A stretch of DNA of 43,280 nt from Roseobacter sinensis. Its GTDB lineage: Bacteria; Pseudomonadota; Alphaproteobacteria; Rhodobacterales; Rhodobacteraceae. Positions within the stretch are counted from its first letter, which is position 1. Each line of letters begins with the position of its first letter. The DNA is taken from contig NZ_JALIEB010000024.1 in NCBI RefSeq assembly GCF_025755255.1, forward strand, positions 1 to 43,280. Reading direction: 5' to 3'. Under the pieces are notes generated by a model. It ran no database searches. It saw only the letters and a program-made list of their open reading frames with translations, and was not told the DNA's origin. The position numbers were made by a program, and so were the translations under genes. Shown here one piece after another: positions 17,859 to 27,083 of this stretch.

Positions 17859-20048
17859 CTACCCCGCCGCCTTCGCGGCACCCATGGCACGCAGCTTCGC
17901 CAGCACCTCGGTGCGCGGCCCGTCAAGCACCGCGCGCCCCTGATCCAGCACAACAAGGCGGTCGGCCATGGCCGCGAGCGATTGGCGATGGGTCGAGATG
18001 ATCAGCCCCACGCCGGTCCGGTTCAGCTCTTCCAGGCGCCTGATGATCTGACCCTGCATGCGCTGGTCCATCGCATTTGTGGGCTCGTCCAGAAAGAGCG
18101 TTTTTGGCCGCCGCAGCAAGAGCCGCGCCAGCGCGACCCCCTGCTTCTGACCGCCCGAGAGGTGCTTGCCCTGCTCGCCGATGAACATGTCGAGCCCCTC
18201 CGGCGCCTCGGCGATGAACTCATCCATCGCGGCGAAATAGAGCGCCTGCGCGATCTCCTGATCGCTGGCACTGCGTTCACCGATCACCAGGTTCTCGCGC
18301 AGCGTTCCGGTAAAGAGGTCTGGCATCTGCGGCAAATAGCCGATGCCGCGGCGCAGCTCGGCCCGGTCGTATTGCGACAAGGCGATCCCGTCGATCAGCA
18401 CCGTGCCGCTGTCGGGCTCGATCAGGCCGGCCAGAAGTTTGCCCGTGGTGGTCTTGCCCGACCCGACACGCCCCAGCAAGGCCACGCATTGACCCGGCCC
18501 CACCGCGAGGCTCAGCCCATCCAGCGCGGGCCGGGGCGCGTCCGGATAGGTGAAGCTGACCCGGTCAAGCCGCACCGCGCCTTCCGTCACGCGCGCATCG
18601 CTTTTGACCACCGTGTCCTGTTCGACCGGCAAGGCCATGAAGCGATTGAGTGCTGCAAGCGACTTGAAGGCATATTGGGCACGGAAGATCGTCTGCGCGA
18701 TCATGCCGAGCGGCGCCAGAACCCGGCCCGCAAGGATATTGGCTGCGATCAGGCCGCCCACGGTGATGGCACCCTCCGCCACCAGGAAGACCCCCCAGAC
18801 GATGATCAGTACGGACACCGCCTGCTGAACCAGCATCGTGCCGTTGGTGGCCACGTTCGACCAGAACCGCGTTCGCCCGTTGATCTGGGAGGAGGCGGTC
18901 ACCGCCGCGTCCCATTCGCGCTGCATTGCTGGTTCCGCGTTGAGGCTCTTGATGGTCTCCACCCCCCCCAGCGCCTCGACCAGAACCACATGACGCCGGG
19001 TGGCCATCTCCTGCGCGCGCCCCGCGCTGCGGCCCAGCGGCAGCTGCGCCGCAAGCGCAATCACCAGCACTACCGGCACCGCGAGCAACGGCACGATCGC
19101 AATGGGTCCGACCACCCAGAAGAGGGCCGCAACGAAGATGCCGATGAAGAGGATGTCGATGACCGCCACAAATGTGGCTGAGGCGAAGAACTCGCGCACC
19201 ACCTCGAAGTCCCGGATCGTGCTGGCGATGCCTGCCGCACCGCCCGGCCTGTCCAGCAGCCGCGCGTTCATCGCCTGCCGAAAGAGCGCGGCCGCGACCT
19301 TGAGATCGACCCGGCGCCCGATGCTTTCCAGTACATTGGCCCGAACGATCCGCATCATCAGGTCGAGACCAAGCGCGATGCCAACACCGATTGCGAGCGT
19401 CCACAGCGTGACATAGGCGAGGTTCGGGATCACCCTGTCATAGACGTTCATCACGAAGAGAGGCAGGGCCAGCGACATCACGTTCAGCAGCAGCGCAGCG
19501 GTCAGCACCTGCATCCAGTTGCCCCAATTGGCCCGCACCGGACCCCAGAACCACGATCCGCCGTCGGCATCCGCGTCGGAGTGCATACCGCTCCGGCGCG
19601 CCGGGCTGTCCGACCGTGTGACCAGCATGATCTCGGCACGCAGTTGTCTGCGCAGCTGTCGGAGCGGGATGTCCTGCACCAGAGTGCTCTGCGCGGCATC
19701 GACGCACTGCACCGTTTTTCGGTCCTTGCTGAGCCCCTGCACGATCAGCGGCGTCCCCGTCTTCGGCCAGACAACGAACGGCAGAGCAATGGCGTCGATG
19801 CTGCCGGGATCGCGCAAGACAAGCCGGCAGGACAGGCCGACGGCTTCGAGCGCGCGCATCAGATGGTGCGGATCGGTGGCGCGCGCGCCCGCGGGCAGCC
19901 GCGCCTGAACGGCCTCCGCCGAATAAGTCACCCCGAAAGCCTCCGCCATCCAGGCTACCACCGGCAGCAGCGCACCATCTGCGGCCGTTGACCGATCAGG
20001 CTCCGGCGGGGCAGCGGCACCTACCTTGGGGTGGATCTCGACCGTCAT
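17859..20048 (-). CDS. Type I secretion ABC transporter/permease (LapB-like, inactive C39-like domain)
   Basis: A 729-residue exporter half-transporter. Residues about 25-145 form a peptidase C39-like domain that lacks the catalytic Cys at its start (LLPVVAWMAEAFG), so it likely recognises rather than cleaves its substrate. Six membrane helices follow (about 175-450), then an ATPase domain with Walker A GRVGSGKTTTGK (near 525), signature LSGGQKQGVALAR, Walker B TLFLDEPTNAMD and switch His in ISTHR. It should export the giant FecR/RTX protein. Its start overlaps the tolC-like stop by four bases (ATGA). Confidence 0.92.
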   Translation of the reverse strand: MTVEIHPKVGAAAPPEPDRSTAADGALLPVVAWMAEAFGVTYSAEAVQARLPAGARATDPHHLMRALEAVGLSCRLVLRDPGSIDAIALPFVVWPKTGTPLIVQGLSKDRKTVQCVDAAQSTLVQDIPLRQLRRQLRAEIMLVTRSDSPARRSGMHSDADADGGSWFWGPVRANWGNWMQVLTAALLLNVMSLALPLFVMNVYDRVIPNLAYVTLWTLAIGVGIALGLDLMMRIVRANVLESIGRRVDLKVAAALFRQAMNARLLDRPGGAAGIASTIRDFEVVREFFASATFVAVIDILFIGIFVAALFWVVGPIAIVPLLAVPVVLVIALAAQLPLGRSAGRAQEMATRRHVVLVEALGGVETIKSLNAEPAMQREWDAAVTASSQINGRTRFWSNVATNGTMLVQQAVSVLIIVWGVFLVAEGAITVGGLIAANILAGRVLAPLGMIAQTIFRAQYAFKSLAALNRFMALPVEQDTVVKSDARVTEGAVRLDRVSFTYPDAPRPALDGLSLAVGPGQCVALLGRVGSGKTTTGKLLAGLIEPDSGTVLIDGIALSQYDRAELRRGIGYLPQMPDLFTGTLRENLVIGERSASDQEIAQALYFAAMDEFIAEAPEGLDMFIGEQGKHLSGGQKQGVALARLLLRRPKTLFLDEPTNAMDQRMQGQIIRRLEELNRTGVGLIISTHRQSLAAMADRLVVLDQGRAVLDGPRTEVLAKLRAMGAAKAAG

Positions 20049-21418
20049 TCCAGAGGCTCGATTGTCACGTCAAAGATCGCCGTCGGGTTGTTCCTGACAC
20101 GCTCCTGAAACACAGGCTCGAGCGCCAGGTCGCTCTTGGCGAGGCCAAAATGACTGGCCAGCAGGCTTTGTGCGGCCAGGGCGCGGTAGGTGCTGAAGGC
20201 CAGCGCCGATTGCGCACCCACCGCCTCGAATTCGACGTTGAAGCGCGCCCGCTCGACCTCGAGCAGGTCAAGCAGCGTCCGTTTCGCTGCAAGGAACTCA
20301 TCGCCGTAGACCTCGACAATCAGCCGGTTGATACGGAGCTGATCGGTTAGCTGCGCGGCCCGATCCGCGTTGGTCCGGTAGGTGTTCCATGTCCGCGCGG
20401 CCAACTCGCGCACATCGCGGACGGCAACGGCCTGCTCGGCCAGGGCGCGGCTGTTCTCTTCGGCCAGGGCCCGCCGCTCGGCCGCCCGTCCACCCTGGTA
20501 GATTGTCCAGCGCAACCCGACCCCGATGGTTTCATCGGTGCGGTTGCCCGAGACCCCATTGCGGTTGATATCCCGCACCACACCGGTGCCGAGCGTCAAC
20601 TCCGGATAGCGGTCCGCAAGAGCGACTTCGGCCCGAAATCGCGTCTGATCGATCTGGGTCCGCGCAAATTGGACACGGTAACTGTTGGCCACCGCCCTCT
20701 GCGTGAGCTCGGTCAGGGTTGGCGGCGCCTTGGCGAGCGGGACCTGCATGGCGCCTTGGGGCGGGCGACCAATAACCCTTTCATAGCGGGCATTTGCATT
20801 CCGAAGCGCACGTTCCACATCAAGTTGAGCCAGGCGGGCCGAGCGGATCCGGTCGTCGATGGTCAGCTCATCGCTGAACGGCAGGCGCCCGCCTTGGACC
20901 AGCTCGCGCACCTGCGCGCCGATCTCCTCATGCGTGGCGACGTTGCGCTTCGCCACCTCGAGCAGGCGCCGATGCCGATGCACGTCGATGTAGGCCTCGG
21001 TCGCATTGAGCGCCATGGTTTCGGAGGCATCGAGCAGGCTGAAGATACTGCCATCGACCCGCGCTGCATTCGCGTAAACGAGGTTTGAGCGCCGGAACCC
21101 GTCGAAGAGCACCAGTTCCGCGCGCACGCCCAGCTGGTGCCGCGCCTTGGTGCTGTCGTTGTCCGCCACCGAAAGGGCATTGGGGTCGTCGACCCTCTGC
21201 CAGCCGGTTTCGCCCGAGAGGACGACCCGGGGCTCGAATTCGCCGCGCAGTTGGAGCAGTTCGAAGGCAGAGGCGCGCATCTGGGCCTGCGACGCCTTGA
21301 TCGCGGGGTTTGTCGTCACCGCAAACCGCACGGCCTCGCGCAGCGTCTCAGCCGAGAGACCGCCGACCACCCAGAACATGGTCAGACCTGCACAGAGCAG
21401 CATGCGCAGTCGTTTCAA
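20045..21418 (-). CDS. TolC-family outer membrane protein of the type I secretion system
   Basis: A TolC/OMF outer-membrane channel subunit of about 457 residues. The protein is Ala/Arg/Leu-rich with two OEP repeats; motifs such as VGLRWTIYQGGRAAERRALAEEN mark the second repeat. I placed the start at TTG 21418: GGGGGAC lies six bases upstream and it gives a good signal peptide (MKRLRMLLCAGLTMFWVVGGLSA). An in-frame GTG at 21439 is the alternative. It is first in the operon with the ABC and HlyD genes, so all three exporter parts are co-transcribed. Confidence 0.88.
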   Translation of the reverse strand: MKRLRMLLCAGLTMFWVVGGLSAETLREAVRFAVTTNPAIKASQAQMRASAFELLQLRGEFEPRVVLSGETGWQRVDDPNALSVADNDSTKARHQLGVRAELVLFDGFRRSNLVYANAARVDGSIFSLLDASETMALNATEAYIDVHRHRRLLEVAKRNVATHEEIGAQVRELVQGGRLPFSDELTIDDRIRSARLAQLDVERALRNANARYERVIGRPPQGAMQVPLAKAPPTLTELTQRAVANSYRVQFARTQIDQTRFRAEVALADRYPELTLGTGVVRDINRNGVSGNRTDETIGVGLRWTIYQGGRAAERRALAEENSRALAEQAVAVRDVRELAARTWNTYRTNADRAAQLTDQLRINRLIVEVYGDEFLAAKRTLLDLLEVERARFNVEFEAVGAQSALAFSTYRALAAQSLLASHFGLAKSDLALEPVFQERVRNNPTAIFDVTIEPLE

Positions 21419-21461
21419 ATCGGTGTCCCCCGTAACCACTCACAAAACCCGTAAAAACAAT

Positions 21462-21481
21462 GATTTCACGTTAGCGAAATC
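21462..21481 (-). repeat. Small inverted repeat upstream of the tolC-like gene
   Basis: GATTTC (21462-21467) and GAAATC (21476-21481) form a six-base stem with an eight-base loop. Read leftward it is followed by ATTGTTTTTACGG. It could be a weak terminator for the DUF3307 gene or part of the tolC operon's regulatory region. Low GC compared with neighbours is clear; function is a guess. Confidence 0.35.
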
Positions 21482-21572
21482 GGTCGAAAAAGCAATCTAG
21501 GAGCGCTGTGGCGGGAGATTGGGGATGTTGAAGGCGTTTTGCGCCCGCACCGGCGGCTGCGGTGTCGTGAGA

Positions 21573-21968
21573 TCAGCCGGCGCTCTGCGCCAGCAGCCAG
21601 AGCCAGATCATGCCGACATAAGTCAGCTGGTGCAGCGCCTGATCGATGCCCGAAGCGCGCCAGTATCCGGAATCCGCCGGGGTCAGCTTCTCACGCGTGG
21701 TGTAGCGCCCCTTCCACCAGTCGATGTGGAAATGCACCGCCCATTCCGCCAGCACGAGCGGCAGAACAAACCCGAGCGGCGCACCGACAAGGCTGAACGC
21801 GACAAGAGAGCCCGCGGCATGGATGCCCGCGTGCAGAAAGGTTCCGAAATGCAGGTACTTGCCGCGCCCTTCCAGCATCGCCCGGGATTGGAGGAAATAG
21901 TCCGCGAGCATGTGTTTGACTTGCAATAAGCACAACAGAATCAACAGTGTGCTGTAACTCGTTACCAA
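21573..21968 (-). CDS. DUF3307 family membrane protein
   Basis: A 131-residue integral membrane protein with three to four hydrophobic segments. The DUF3307 hallmark, KHMLADYFLQSR near residue 20, is followed by GTFLHAGIHAAGSLVAF and LAEWAVHFHIDWWKGR with conserved His and Asp residues in the membrane. Function of the family is unknown. The start is TTG 21968 with a good AAAGGAAG ribosome site five bases upstream; the first ATG would cut off the first helix. It stands alone between the type I secretion operon and the agl operon. Confidence 0.75.
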   Translation of the reverse strand: MVTSYSTLLILLCLLQVKHMLADYFLQSRAMLEGRGKYLHFGTFLHAGIHAAGSLVAFSLVGAPLGFVLPLVLAEWAVHFHIDWWKGRYTTREKLTPADSGYWRASGIDQALHQLTYVGMIWLWLLAQSAG

Positions 21969-22101
21969 GATGTCTTCCTTTCACCCCCCGGCGCGCCGAC
22001 ACAGAGGCGCCGGAGGAGCATGTGGTCATCCGCGGCCACCGAATCCCTGCCGCGAAAAAGCGGGCCTCAGGCGGTGTAGCACCGTTTTGGCCCCTGCTCT
22101 G

Positions 22102-23208
22102 TCACTGACGATACAAGAGAGATTTCCCGTTCGCAAACAGATGCACCTTGGAAGGATCAGCCGTCAGCTTCATGGTCTGGCCCCGCATGTTGGTATGGAT
22201 CCCCGCCAGTTTCGCAATCACCGTATCGGTGTCCTTGGCCGAGCTCGGGGCCTCGAAATAAAGCTGCGTCACCTCGCCCAAGGCTTCCACGATGGACACA
22301 TCATGGGCGAAGGCGTAATTGTCGCCATCGGTGGGGATCATGTCTTCGGGGCGGATGCCCACGTTGACCTTCATGCCCTTCTCCGACGCTTGCGTCGGCA
22401 CGTTCGACTGGAAGGTCCCGCCGCCTTCGGGGCAGGACACGGTCGTGACCTCGCCCGTCTCGACGATCTCGCCGGCCAGAAGGTTCATCGCCGGCGAGCC
22501 GATGAACTGGGCCACGAACTCATTCTCGGGCTTCTCGTAAAGCTCCAGCGGCGTGCCCACCTGCGCGATGCCCTTGTTGGCCAGCACCACGATGCGGCTG
22601 GCCAGCGTCATCGCCTCCACCTGGTCGTGGGTGACGTAGATCATCGTGGAGTTGGGCATGCTCTCCTTCAGCTGCGCGATCTCGATCCGCGTCGCGACCC
22701 GCAGGCTGGCATCGAGGTTCGAGAGCGGCTCATCGAAGAGGTAGACCTTGGGATCCCGCACGATGGAGCGCCCAATGGCCACCCGCTGCCGCTGCCCGCC
22801 TGACAGCGCCTTGGGCAGACGGTCGAGGTACTGGTCGAGCTGCAGCACCTTGGCCGCGCGGCCCACTGCCTCGTCGATCTCCTGCGGCGACTTCTTGGCC
22901 AGTTTCAGTGCAAAGGCCATGTTGTCCCGCACCGTCATATGCGGGTAGAGCGCGTAGGACTGGAACACCATGGCGATACCGCGCTGCGCGGGTGGCACAT
23001 CATTCATGCGGTCGCCGTCGATGGTCAGCTCGCCCGAGGTGATCTTCTCCAGCCCCGCGATCATCCGCAGCAGGGTCGACTTGCCGCAGCCCGAAGGCCC
23101 CACGAAGACGATCAGCTCGCCGGTCGTGATATCGAGGTTGATGTGCTTGAGCACCTCGACGTTGCCGCCGTACGCCTTGCCCACGTCCGTCAGTTTCAGA
23201 TTGGCCAT
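22102..23208 (-). CDS. aglK: Alpha-glucoside ABC transporter ATP-binding protein AglK
   Basis: A 368-residue ATPase of the MalK/UgpC/MsmX type that powers sugar import. Walker A GPSGCGKST is at 37-45, the Q-loop at VFQSYALYPH, signature LSGGQRQRVAIGR near 135, Walker B YLFDEPLSNLD and switch His in YVTHDQVEA. A C-terminal regulatory TOBE domain holds NVGIRPEDM. A GGGAGG ribosome site precedes ATG 23208. It is the last gene of the aglE-F-G-A-K operon, the order known from Sinorhizobium. Close relatives serve glucosylglycerol importers (GgtA), so the transported sugar is not fixed by sequence. Confidence 0.93.
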   Translation of the reverse strand: MANLKLTDVGKAYGGNVEVLKHINLDITTGELIVFVGPSGCGKSTLLRMIAGLEKITSGELTIDGDRMNDVPPAQRGIAMVFQSYALYPHMTVRDNMAFALKLAKKSPQEIDEAVGRAAKVLQLDQYLDRLPKALSGGQRQRVAIGRSIVRDPKVYLFDEPLSNLDASLRVATRIEIAQLKESMPNSTMIYVTHDQVEAMTLASRIVVLANKGIAQVGTPLELYEKPENEFVAQFIGSPAMNLLAGEIVETGEVTTVSCPEGGGTFQSNVPTQASEKGMKVNVGIRPEDMIPTDGDNYAFAHDVSIVEALGEVTQLYFEAPSSAKDTDTVIAKLAGIHTNMRGQTMKLTADPSKVHLFANGKSLLYRQ

Positions 23209-23235
23209 ATCCTTGTCCCTCCCAAGACGCGGGTC

Positions 23236-24894
23236 TTAATCCTGTTTCAGCGCAAGGCAGACTTGCCAGGGCCCCAGGTGCAGTTTGAAGTCCGGCGACG
23301 GTGTTGCGCCGCCAAGTTCGTGCCCGATGGTCAGCCAGTCGCCCGGCGGCATGCCGTGCAGCGAGGGCGTATCGGACAGGTTGAAGGCGCAGAACATGGT
23401 CTCGCCCTCATGGGTGCGGGTGAATTGCAGCACGTCGCCATAGGCAAAGACACCGCCGTGCTCCCCCTTGATCAGCGAGGGGTGATCCTTGCGGAAGGCA
23501 ATCGCACGCCGGTAGTGGTGCAGGATGGCACCGGGATCCTCTTCCTGCAGCGCCACGGCACGGTTCAGGTGATCGTGGCTCACCGGCAACCAGGGGAAGC
23601 CTTCGGAGAAGCCACCGTTCTGGTTGGAGGCTTCCCAGACCATGGGCGTGCGACAGCCGTCGCGGCCCTTGAACTCGGGCCAGAACTCCTTGCCGTACGG
23701 GTCCTGCAGGTCCTCGAAGGCCACGTCGGCCTCGGGCAGCCCCAATTCCTCACCCTGATAAAGACAGGCCGAGCCGCGCAGACACATGATCAGCGTCGCA
23801 AACATCCGCTGCGCCGCGGGCGGCAGATCCCAACGCGAGGTGTGCCGCTCCACATCGTGGTTGGAGAAGGCCCAGCACGGCCAGCCATCCCGCGCCACGC
23901 GGCCCAGCTCGTCAAAGACCTGCGCGACGCGTGTGGCATCCAGCTTGGTCTTGGCGAGGAATTCGAAGGCATAGCACATATGCACCATCTCGGGCCCGCT
24001 GGTGTATTCACCCAGCAACTCCAGACCGCGCTGCGCATCGCCCACCTCGCCCACGCAGGCCGCAGCGGGGTATTCATCAAGCAGCGCCCGGAAGCGCTTG
24101 AGAAACGCCAGGTTCTCCGGCTGGTTCTTCGAATAGATGTGTTCCTGGTGGTTGTAGGGGTTCACAGAGGGCGCGATATTGGCGTTGCGTCGCTCTGGCG
24201 GCAGGGCTGGGTTGTCGCGCAGTTCCTTGTCGGCGAAGTAGAAATTGATCGTGTCCAGGCGGAAGCCGTCCACCCCGCGATCCAGCCAGAACCTGGTTGT
24301 GGCGAGGATCGCGTTCTGCACATCCTCATTGTGGAAGTTCAGGTCGGGCTGCTCCACGAGGAAGTTGTGCAGGTAGTACTGCTCGCGCCCCGGATCCCAC
24401 TGCCAGGCAGGCCCGCCGAAGATCGACAGCCAGTTGTTGGGCGGGGTGCCATCGGGTTTCGGGTCCGACCAGACGTACCAGTCGGCCTTGGGGTTGGTGC
24501 GGTTGGACTGGCTTTCGACGAACCAGGGGTGCTGATCCGACGTATGGCTCAGCACCAGGTCGATCATCACCTTCAGCCCGAACTGATGCGCCGCCTCGAC
24601 CACCACGTCGAAGTCCGCCAGCGTGCCGAACATCGGGTCGACATCGCAATAATCGCTCACGTCATAGCCGAAATCCTTCATCGGCGAGGTGAAGAAGGGC
24701 GAGATCCAGATCGCATCGACCCCGAGCGAAGCGATGTAGCTCATGCGCTGCGCGATGCCGATCAGATCGCCGATCCCATCGCCGTTGGTGTCCTGAAAGC
24801 TGCGCGGGTAGATCTGATAGATCACCGCACCGCGCCACCAATCCTTGTCGATCACCGGCAGGTGCAGATGGTGTTCCATCTTTGTCATTTCCAT
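23236..24894 (-). CDS. aglA: Alpha-glucosidase, GH13 (AglA)
   Basis: A 552-residue cytoplasmic GH13 exo-acting alpha-glucosidase. The family path is complete: AVIYQIYPRSFQDTNGDG, DLVLSHTSDQHPWF, nucleophile Asp214 in GFRLDTINF, acid/base Glu283 in VGEVGD, and the third carboxylate Asp347 in FSNHD. No signal peptide is present, so it cleaves sugars after import. It sits between the permease and ATPase genes of the agl operon, as in Sinorhizobium. Likely substrates are sucrose, maltose, trehalose or similar alpha-glucosides; glucosylglycerol is also possible. ATG 24894 was used; a second in-frame ATG is at 24885. Confidence 0.92.
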   Translation of the reverse strand: MEMTKMEHHLHLPVIDKDWWRGAVIYQIYPRSFQDTNGDGIGDLIGIAQRMSYIASLGVDAIWISPFFTSPMKDFGYDVSDYCDVDPMFGTLADFDVVVEAAHQFGLKVMIDLVLSHTSDQHPWFVESQSNRTNPKADWYVWSDPKPDGTPPNNWLSIFGGPAWQWDPGREQYYLHNFLVEQPDLNFHNEDVQNAILATTRFWLDRGVDGFRLDTINFYFADKELRDNPALPPERRNANIAPSVNPYNHQEHIYSKNQPENLAFLKRFRALLDEYPAAACVGEVGDAQRGLELLGEYTSGPEMVHMCYAFEFLAKTKLDATRVAQVFDELGRVARDGWPCWAFSNHDVERHTSRWDLPPAAQRMFATLIMCLRGSACLYQGEELGLPEADVAFEDLQDPYGKEFWPEFKGRDGCRTPMVWEASNQNGGFSEGFPWLPVSHDHLNRAVALQEEDPGAILHHYRRAIAFRKDHPSLIKGEHGGVFAYGDVLQFTRTHEGETMFCAFNLSDTPSLHGMPPGDWLTIGHELGGATPSPDFKLHLGPWQVCLALKQD

Positions 24895-24902
24895 TGGACT
24901 TT

Positions 24903-26027
24903 CTACTTGACGGAGCCGGCCAACAGACCGCGCACCAGATAGCGTTGCATTGTGAAGAAGACGACAAGCGGCACGGCGATGGAGATGAAGGCCGCCGAGG
25001 CCAGAATGCCCCAGTCGCCGCCGCGCGACCCCAGAAGGTCATCGGCGATCTTGACGGTCATGACCCAGCTTTCCGCATTGGATGGTAGGAAGACCTTGGC
25101 CACCAGCAGGTCGTTCCACGTCCAGAGGAACTGGAAGATGGCAAAGCTGGCAAGGGCGGGAAAGCTCAATGGCAAGACGATCTTGGTGAAGACCTGGAAA
25201 TCCGTGGCGCCGTCGACCTTCGCGCTTTCGATGATATCGCGCGGCAGGCCGACCATGTAGTTGCGCAAGAGATAGATCGCGAGCGGTAACCCGAAGCCCG
25301 TATGCGCCATCCAGATGCCTAAGAAACTCTGGCCGATACCGATGGAATTGTGGAACTGCAACAGCGGAACGAGCGCGAGTTGCAAGGGCACGACCAGCAG
25401 CCCCACGACCATCGCGATCAGAAGGCCCCTGCCCGCGAAATCCATCCATGCAAGAGCGTAGGCGGCAAAGGCCGCAATCAGGATCGGGATGATCGTCGCG
25501 GGGATCGTCACCGTCAGCGTGTTGATGAAGGCGATGTCCATATTGTTGGAAAAGAGGATCGTCTGGTAGTTATCCAGCGAGAAATCCGGCGGCGTCGCCG
25601 TCGAATAATAGACGCTTGGGTCGCGACTGATCTCGGCAGGCGAGCGATAGACGAAATCGCCGTTCTCCTGCACGGTGAGAGAGCGGTCGCGTGTCAGTTC
25701 GGCGGTCTCGCCCGCAGCGGCCACCGTCGGGTTCGAACGCGCGCCGCCAAAGCGGATCACCTCGCCCTCGCCGCCCGAGAAGATGTTGCCTTCGATGACA
25801 AAGAACTCGCCATCCTGCCGGGCTTCACCAGCGGGGATCTTGGCCTGGAAGTTCTGCTCGACCGCGAAGGGCGACAGCCACCAGCCCGAGGCCGAGATCT
25901 GGTCACGGTCGCGGAAGGAGGAGACCAGCAACCCCACGGTGGGGATCAGCCAAAGGACCACGAGGAAGATGACCGAGAGATTAACCGCCCAGGTCAGCGA
26001 GGATTTTGTGCCAGCGATATTGTCCAT
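24903..26027 (-). CDS. aglG: Alpha-glucoside ABC transporter permease AglG
   Basis: A 374-residue inner-membrane permease of the MalG type. One N-terminal helix is followed by a periplasmic loop of about 100 residues (about 38-140), larger than in MalG but typical of AglG, then five more helices. The EAA loop ESAKVDGATDFQVFTKIVLPLSFPAL (split here as two phrases) contacts the ATPase. The end YLVRGLLAGSVK is typical of MalG-type subunits. Its start overlaps the aglF stop by one base (TAATG). Confidence 0.92.
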   Translation of the reverse strand: MDNIAGTKSSLTWAVNLSVIFLVVLWLIPTVGLLVSSFRDRDQISASGWWLSPFAVEQNFQAKIPAGEARQDGEFFVIEGNIFSGGEGEVIRFGGARSNPTVAAAGETAELTRDRSLTVQENGDFVYRSPAEISRDPSVYYSTATPPDFSLDNYQTILFSNNMDIAFINTLTVTIPATIIPILIAAFAAYALAWMDFAGRGLLIAMVVGLLVVPLQLALVPLLQFHNSIGIGQSFLGIWMAHTGFGLPLAIYLLRNYMVGLPRDIIESAKVDGATDFQVFTKIVLPLSFPALASFAIFQFLWTWNDLLVAKVFLPSNAESWVMTVKIADDLLGSRGGDWGILASAAFISIAVPLVVFFTMQRYLVRGLLAGSVK

Positions 26028-27007
26028 TATCTCATCTCCGCCCTTGCTTGCCGGATGTTCCAGATCATCACCGGCAGCACCACGATCATGATCACAAAGG
26101 CGACGGCTGTCGCGCGCCCATCATCGCGGAACATGTAAGACATCATGTAACTGGGCAGGATATCGGTGCCGAAATTGCCCCCTGTCATCGTGTAGACGAT
26201 GTCAAAGACCTTGAGTACGAGAATGGTGATCGTCGTCCAGACCACCACGATGGTGCCCATGATCTGCGGCACCTTGATCTTGAAGAAGACCTGAAACGGG
26301 TTGGCCCCGTCGATGATCGCCGCCTCGATGGTTTCTTCGGGGATACCCCGCAGGGCGGCGGAGAGGATCACCATGGCAAAGCCGGTCTGGATCCAGACAA
26401 GGATGAACATCAGGAAGAAGTTGTTCCAGAACCGCACCTGCAACACGTCCAGCGGCTCCGACGCGCCGAAGAAATCGCGGATCGCGTTGATCAGCCCGAT
26501 GTCGGCATTGTTGGCATAGACGAACTTCCAGATCAGCGAGGCGCCGACGAAGGAGATCGCCATCGGCATGAAAATCAGTGATTTGGCGATATTGCCCCAC
26601 TTCAGCCGGTCGGTGAGCTGTGCAACCAGCAGGCCGAAGAAGGTCGCGGCCGCAGGTACGAAGAGCACCCAGAGCATGTTGTTGAAAAAGGCGATCTGGA
26701 AGCCGTCATCGGAAAACATCGTGGTGTAGTTGCCAAATCCGATGAACTGATCGCCCGAGCGGTTGAAGAGCGAGCGGTAGAAGGAGCCCACGACGGGGTA
26801 GACCAGATAGAGGCCGAGGGCCGCCATCGCCGGGAACAGAAAGAGCCACGGCCGCACCAGATTGGCGCGGTTGATGTTCCGGCCCGGATTGTCCGCACGC
26901 GGCGGAAAGATGACCTTGTCGAGGATCAGGTTCGACAGGAAGAAGTACCCGACGCAGCCGCCGACCCCGATGATAACTGTCACGATCCCCTGAAGCAGCG
27001 GTGACAT
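26027..27007 (-). CDS. aglF: Alpha-glucoside ABC transporter permease AglF
   Basis: A 326-residue inner-membrane permease of the MalF type with about eight hydrophobic segments and the EAA motif EAAIIDGANPFQVFFKIKVP. I chose ATG 27007 for its GGAGG ribosome site. It forms the pore with AglG and receives sugar from AglE. Confidence 0.92.
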   Translation of the reverse strand: MSPLLQGIVTVIIGVGGCVGYFFLSNLILDKVIFPPRADNPGRNINRANLVRPWLFLFPAMAALGLYLVYPVVGSFYRSLFNRSGDQFIGFGNYTTMFSDDGFQIAFFNNMLWVLFVPAAATFFGLLVAQLTDRLKWGNIAKSLIFMPMAISFVGASLIWKFVYANNADIGLINAIRDFFGASEPLDVLQVRFWNNFFLMFILVWIQTGFAMVILSAALRGIPEETIEAAIIDGANPFQVFFKIKVPQIMGTIVVVWTTITILVLKVFDIVYTMTGGNFGTDILPSYMMSYMFRDDGRATAVAFVIMIVVLPVMIWNIRQARAEMR

Positions 27008-27083
27008 GGCGATCCCTCCCAAAACCTATGTGCGGGTGTGGTGCAGCCCGGCGGATCAGAGCCGCCGGGCTGATTGCAAAGCC

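Noticed and set aside
17148-19181. Long plus-strand frame of 677 codons
   Set aside because: Antisense to the hlyD and ABC genes, which have full motifs; the frame has low-complexity composition.
22939-24942. Long plus-strand frame of 667 codons
   Set aside because: Antisense to aglK and aglA, both clearly real.
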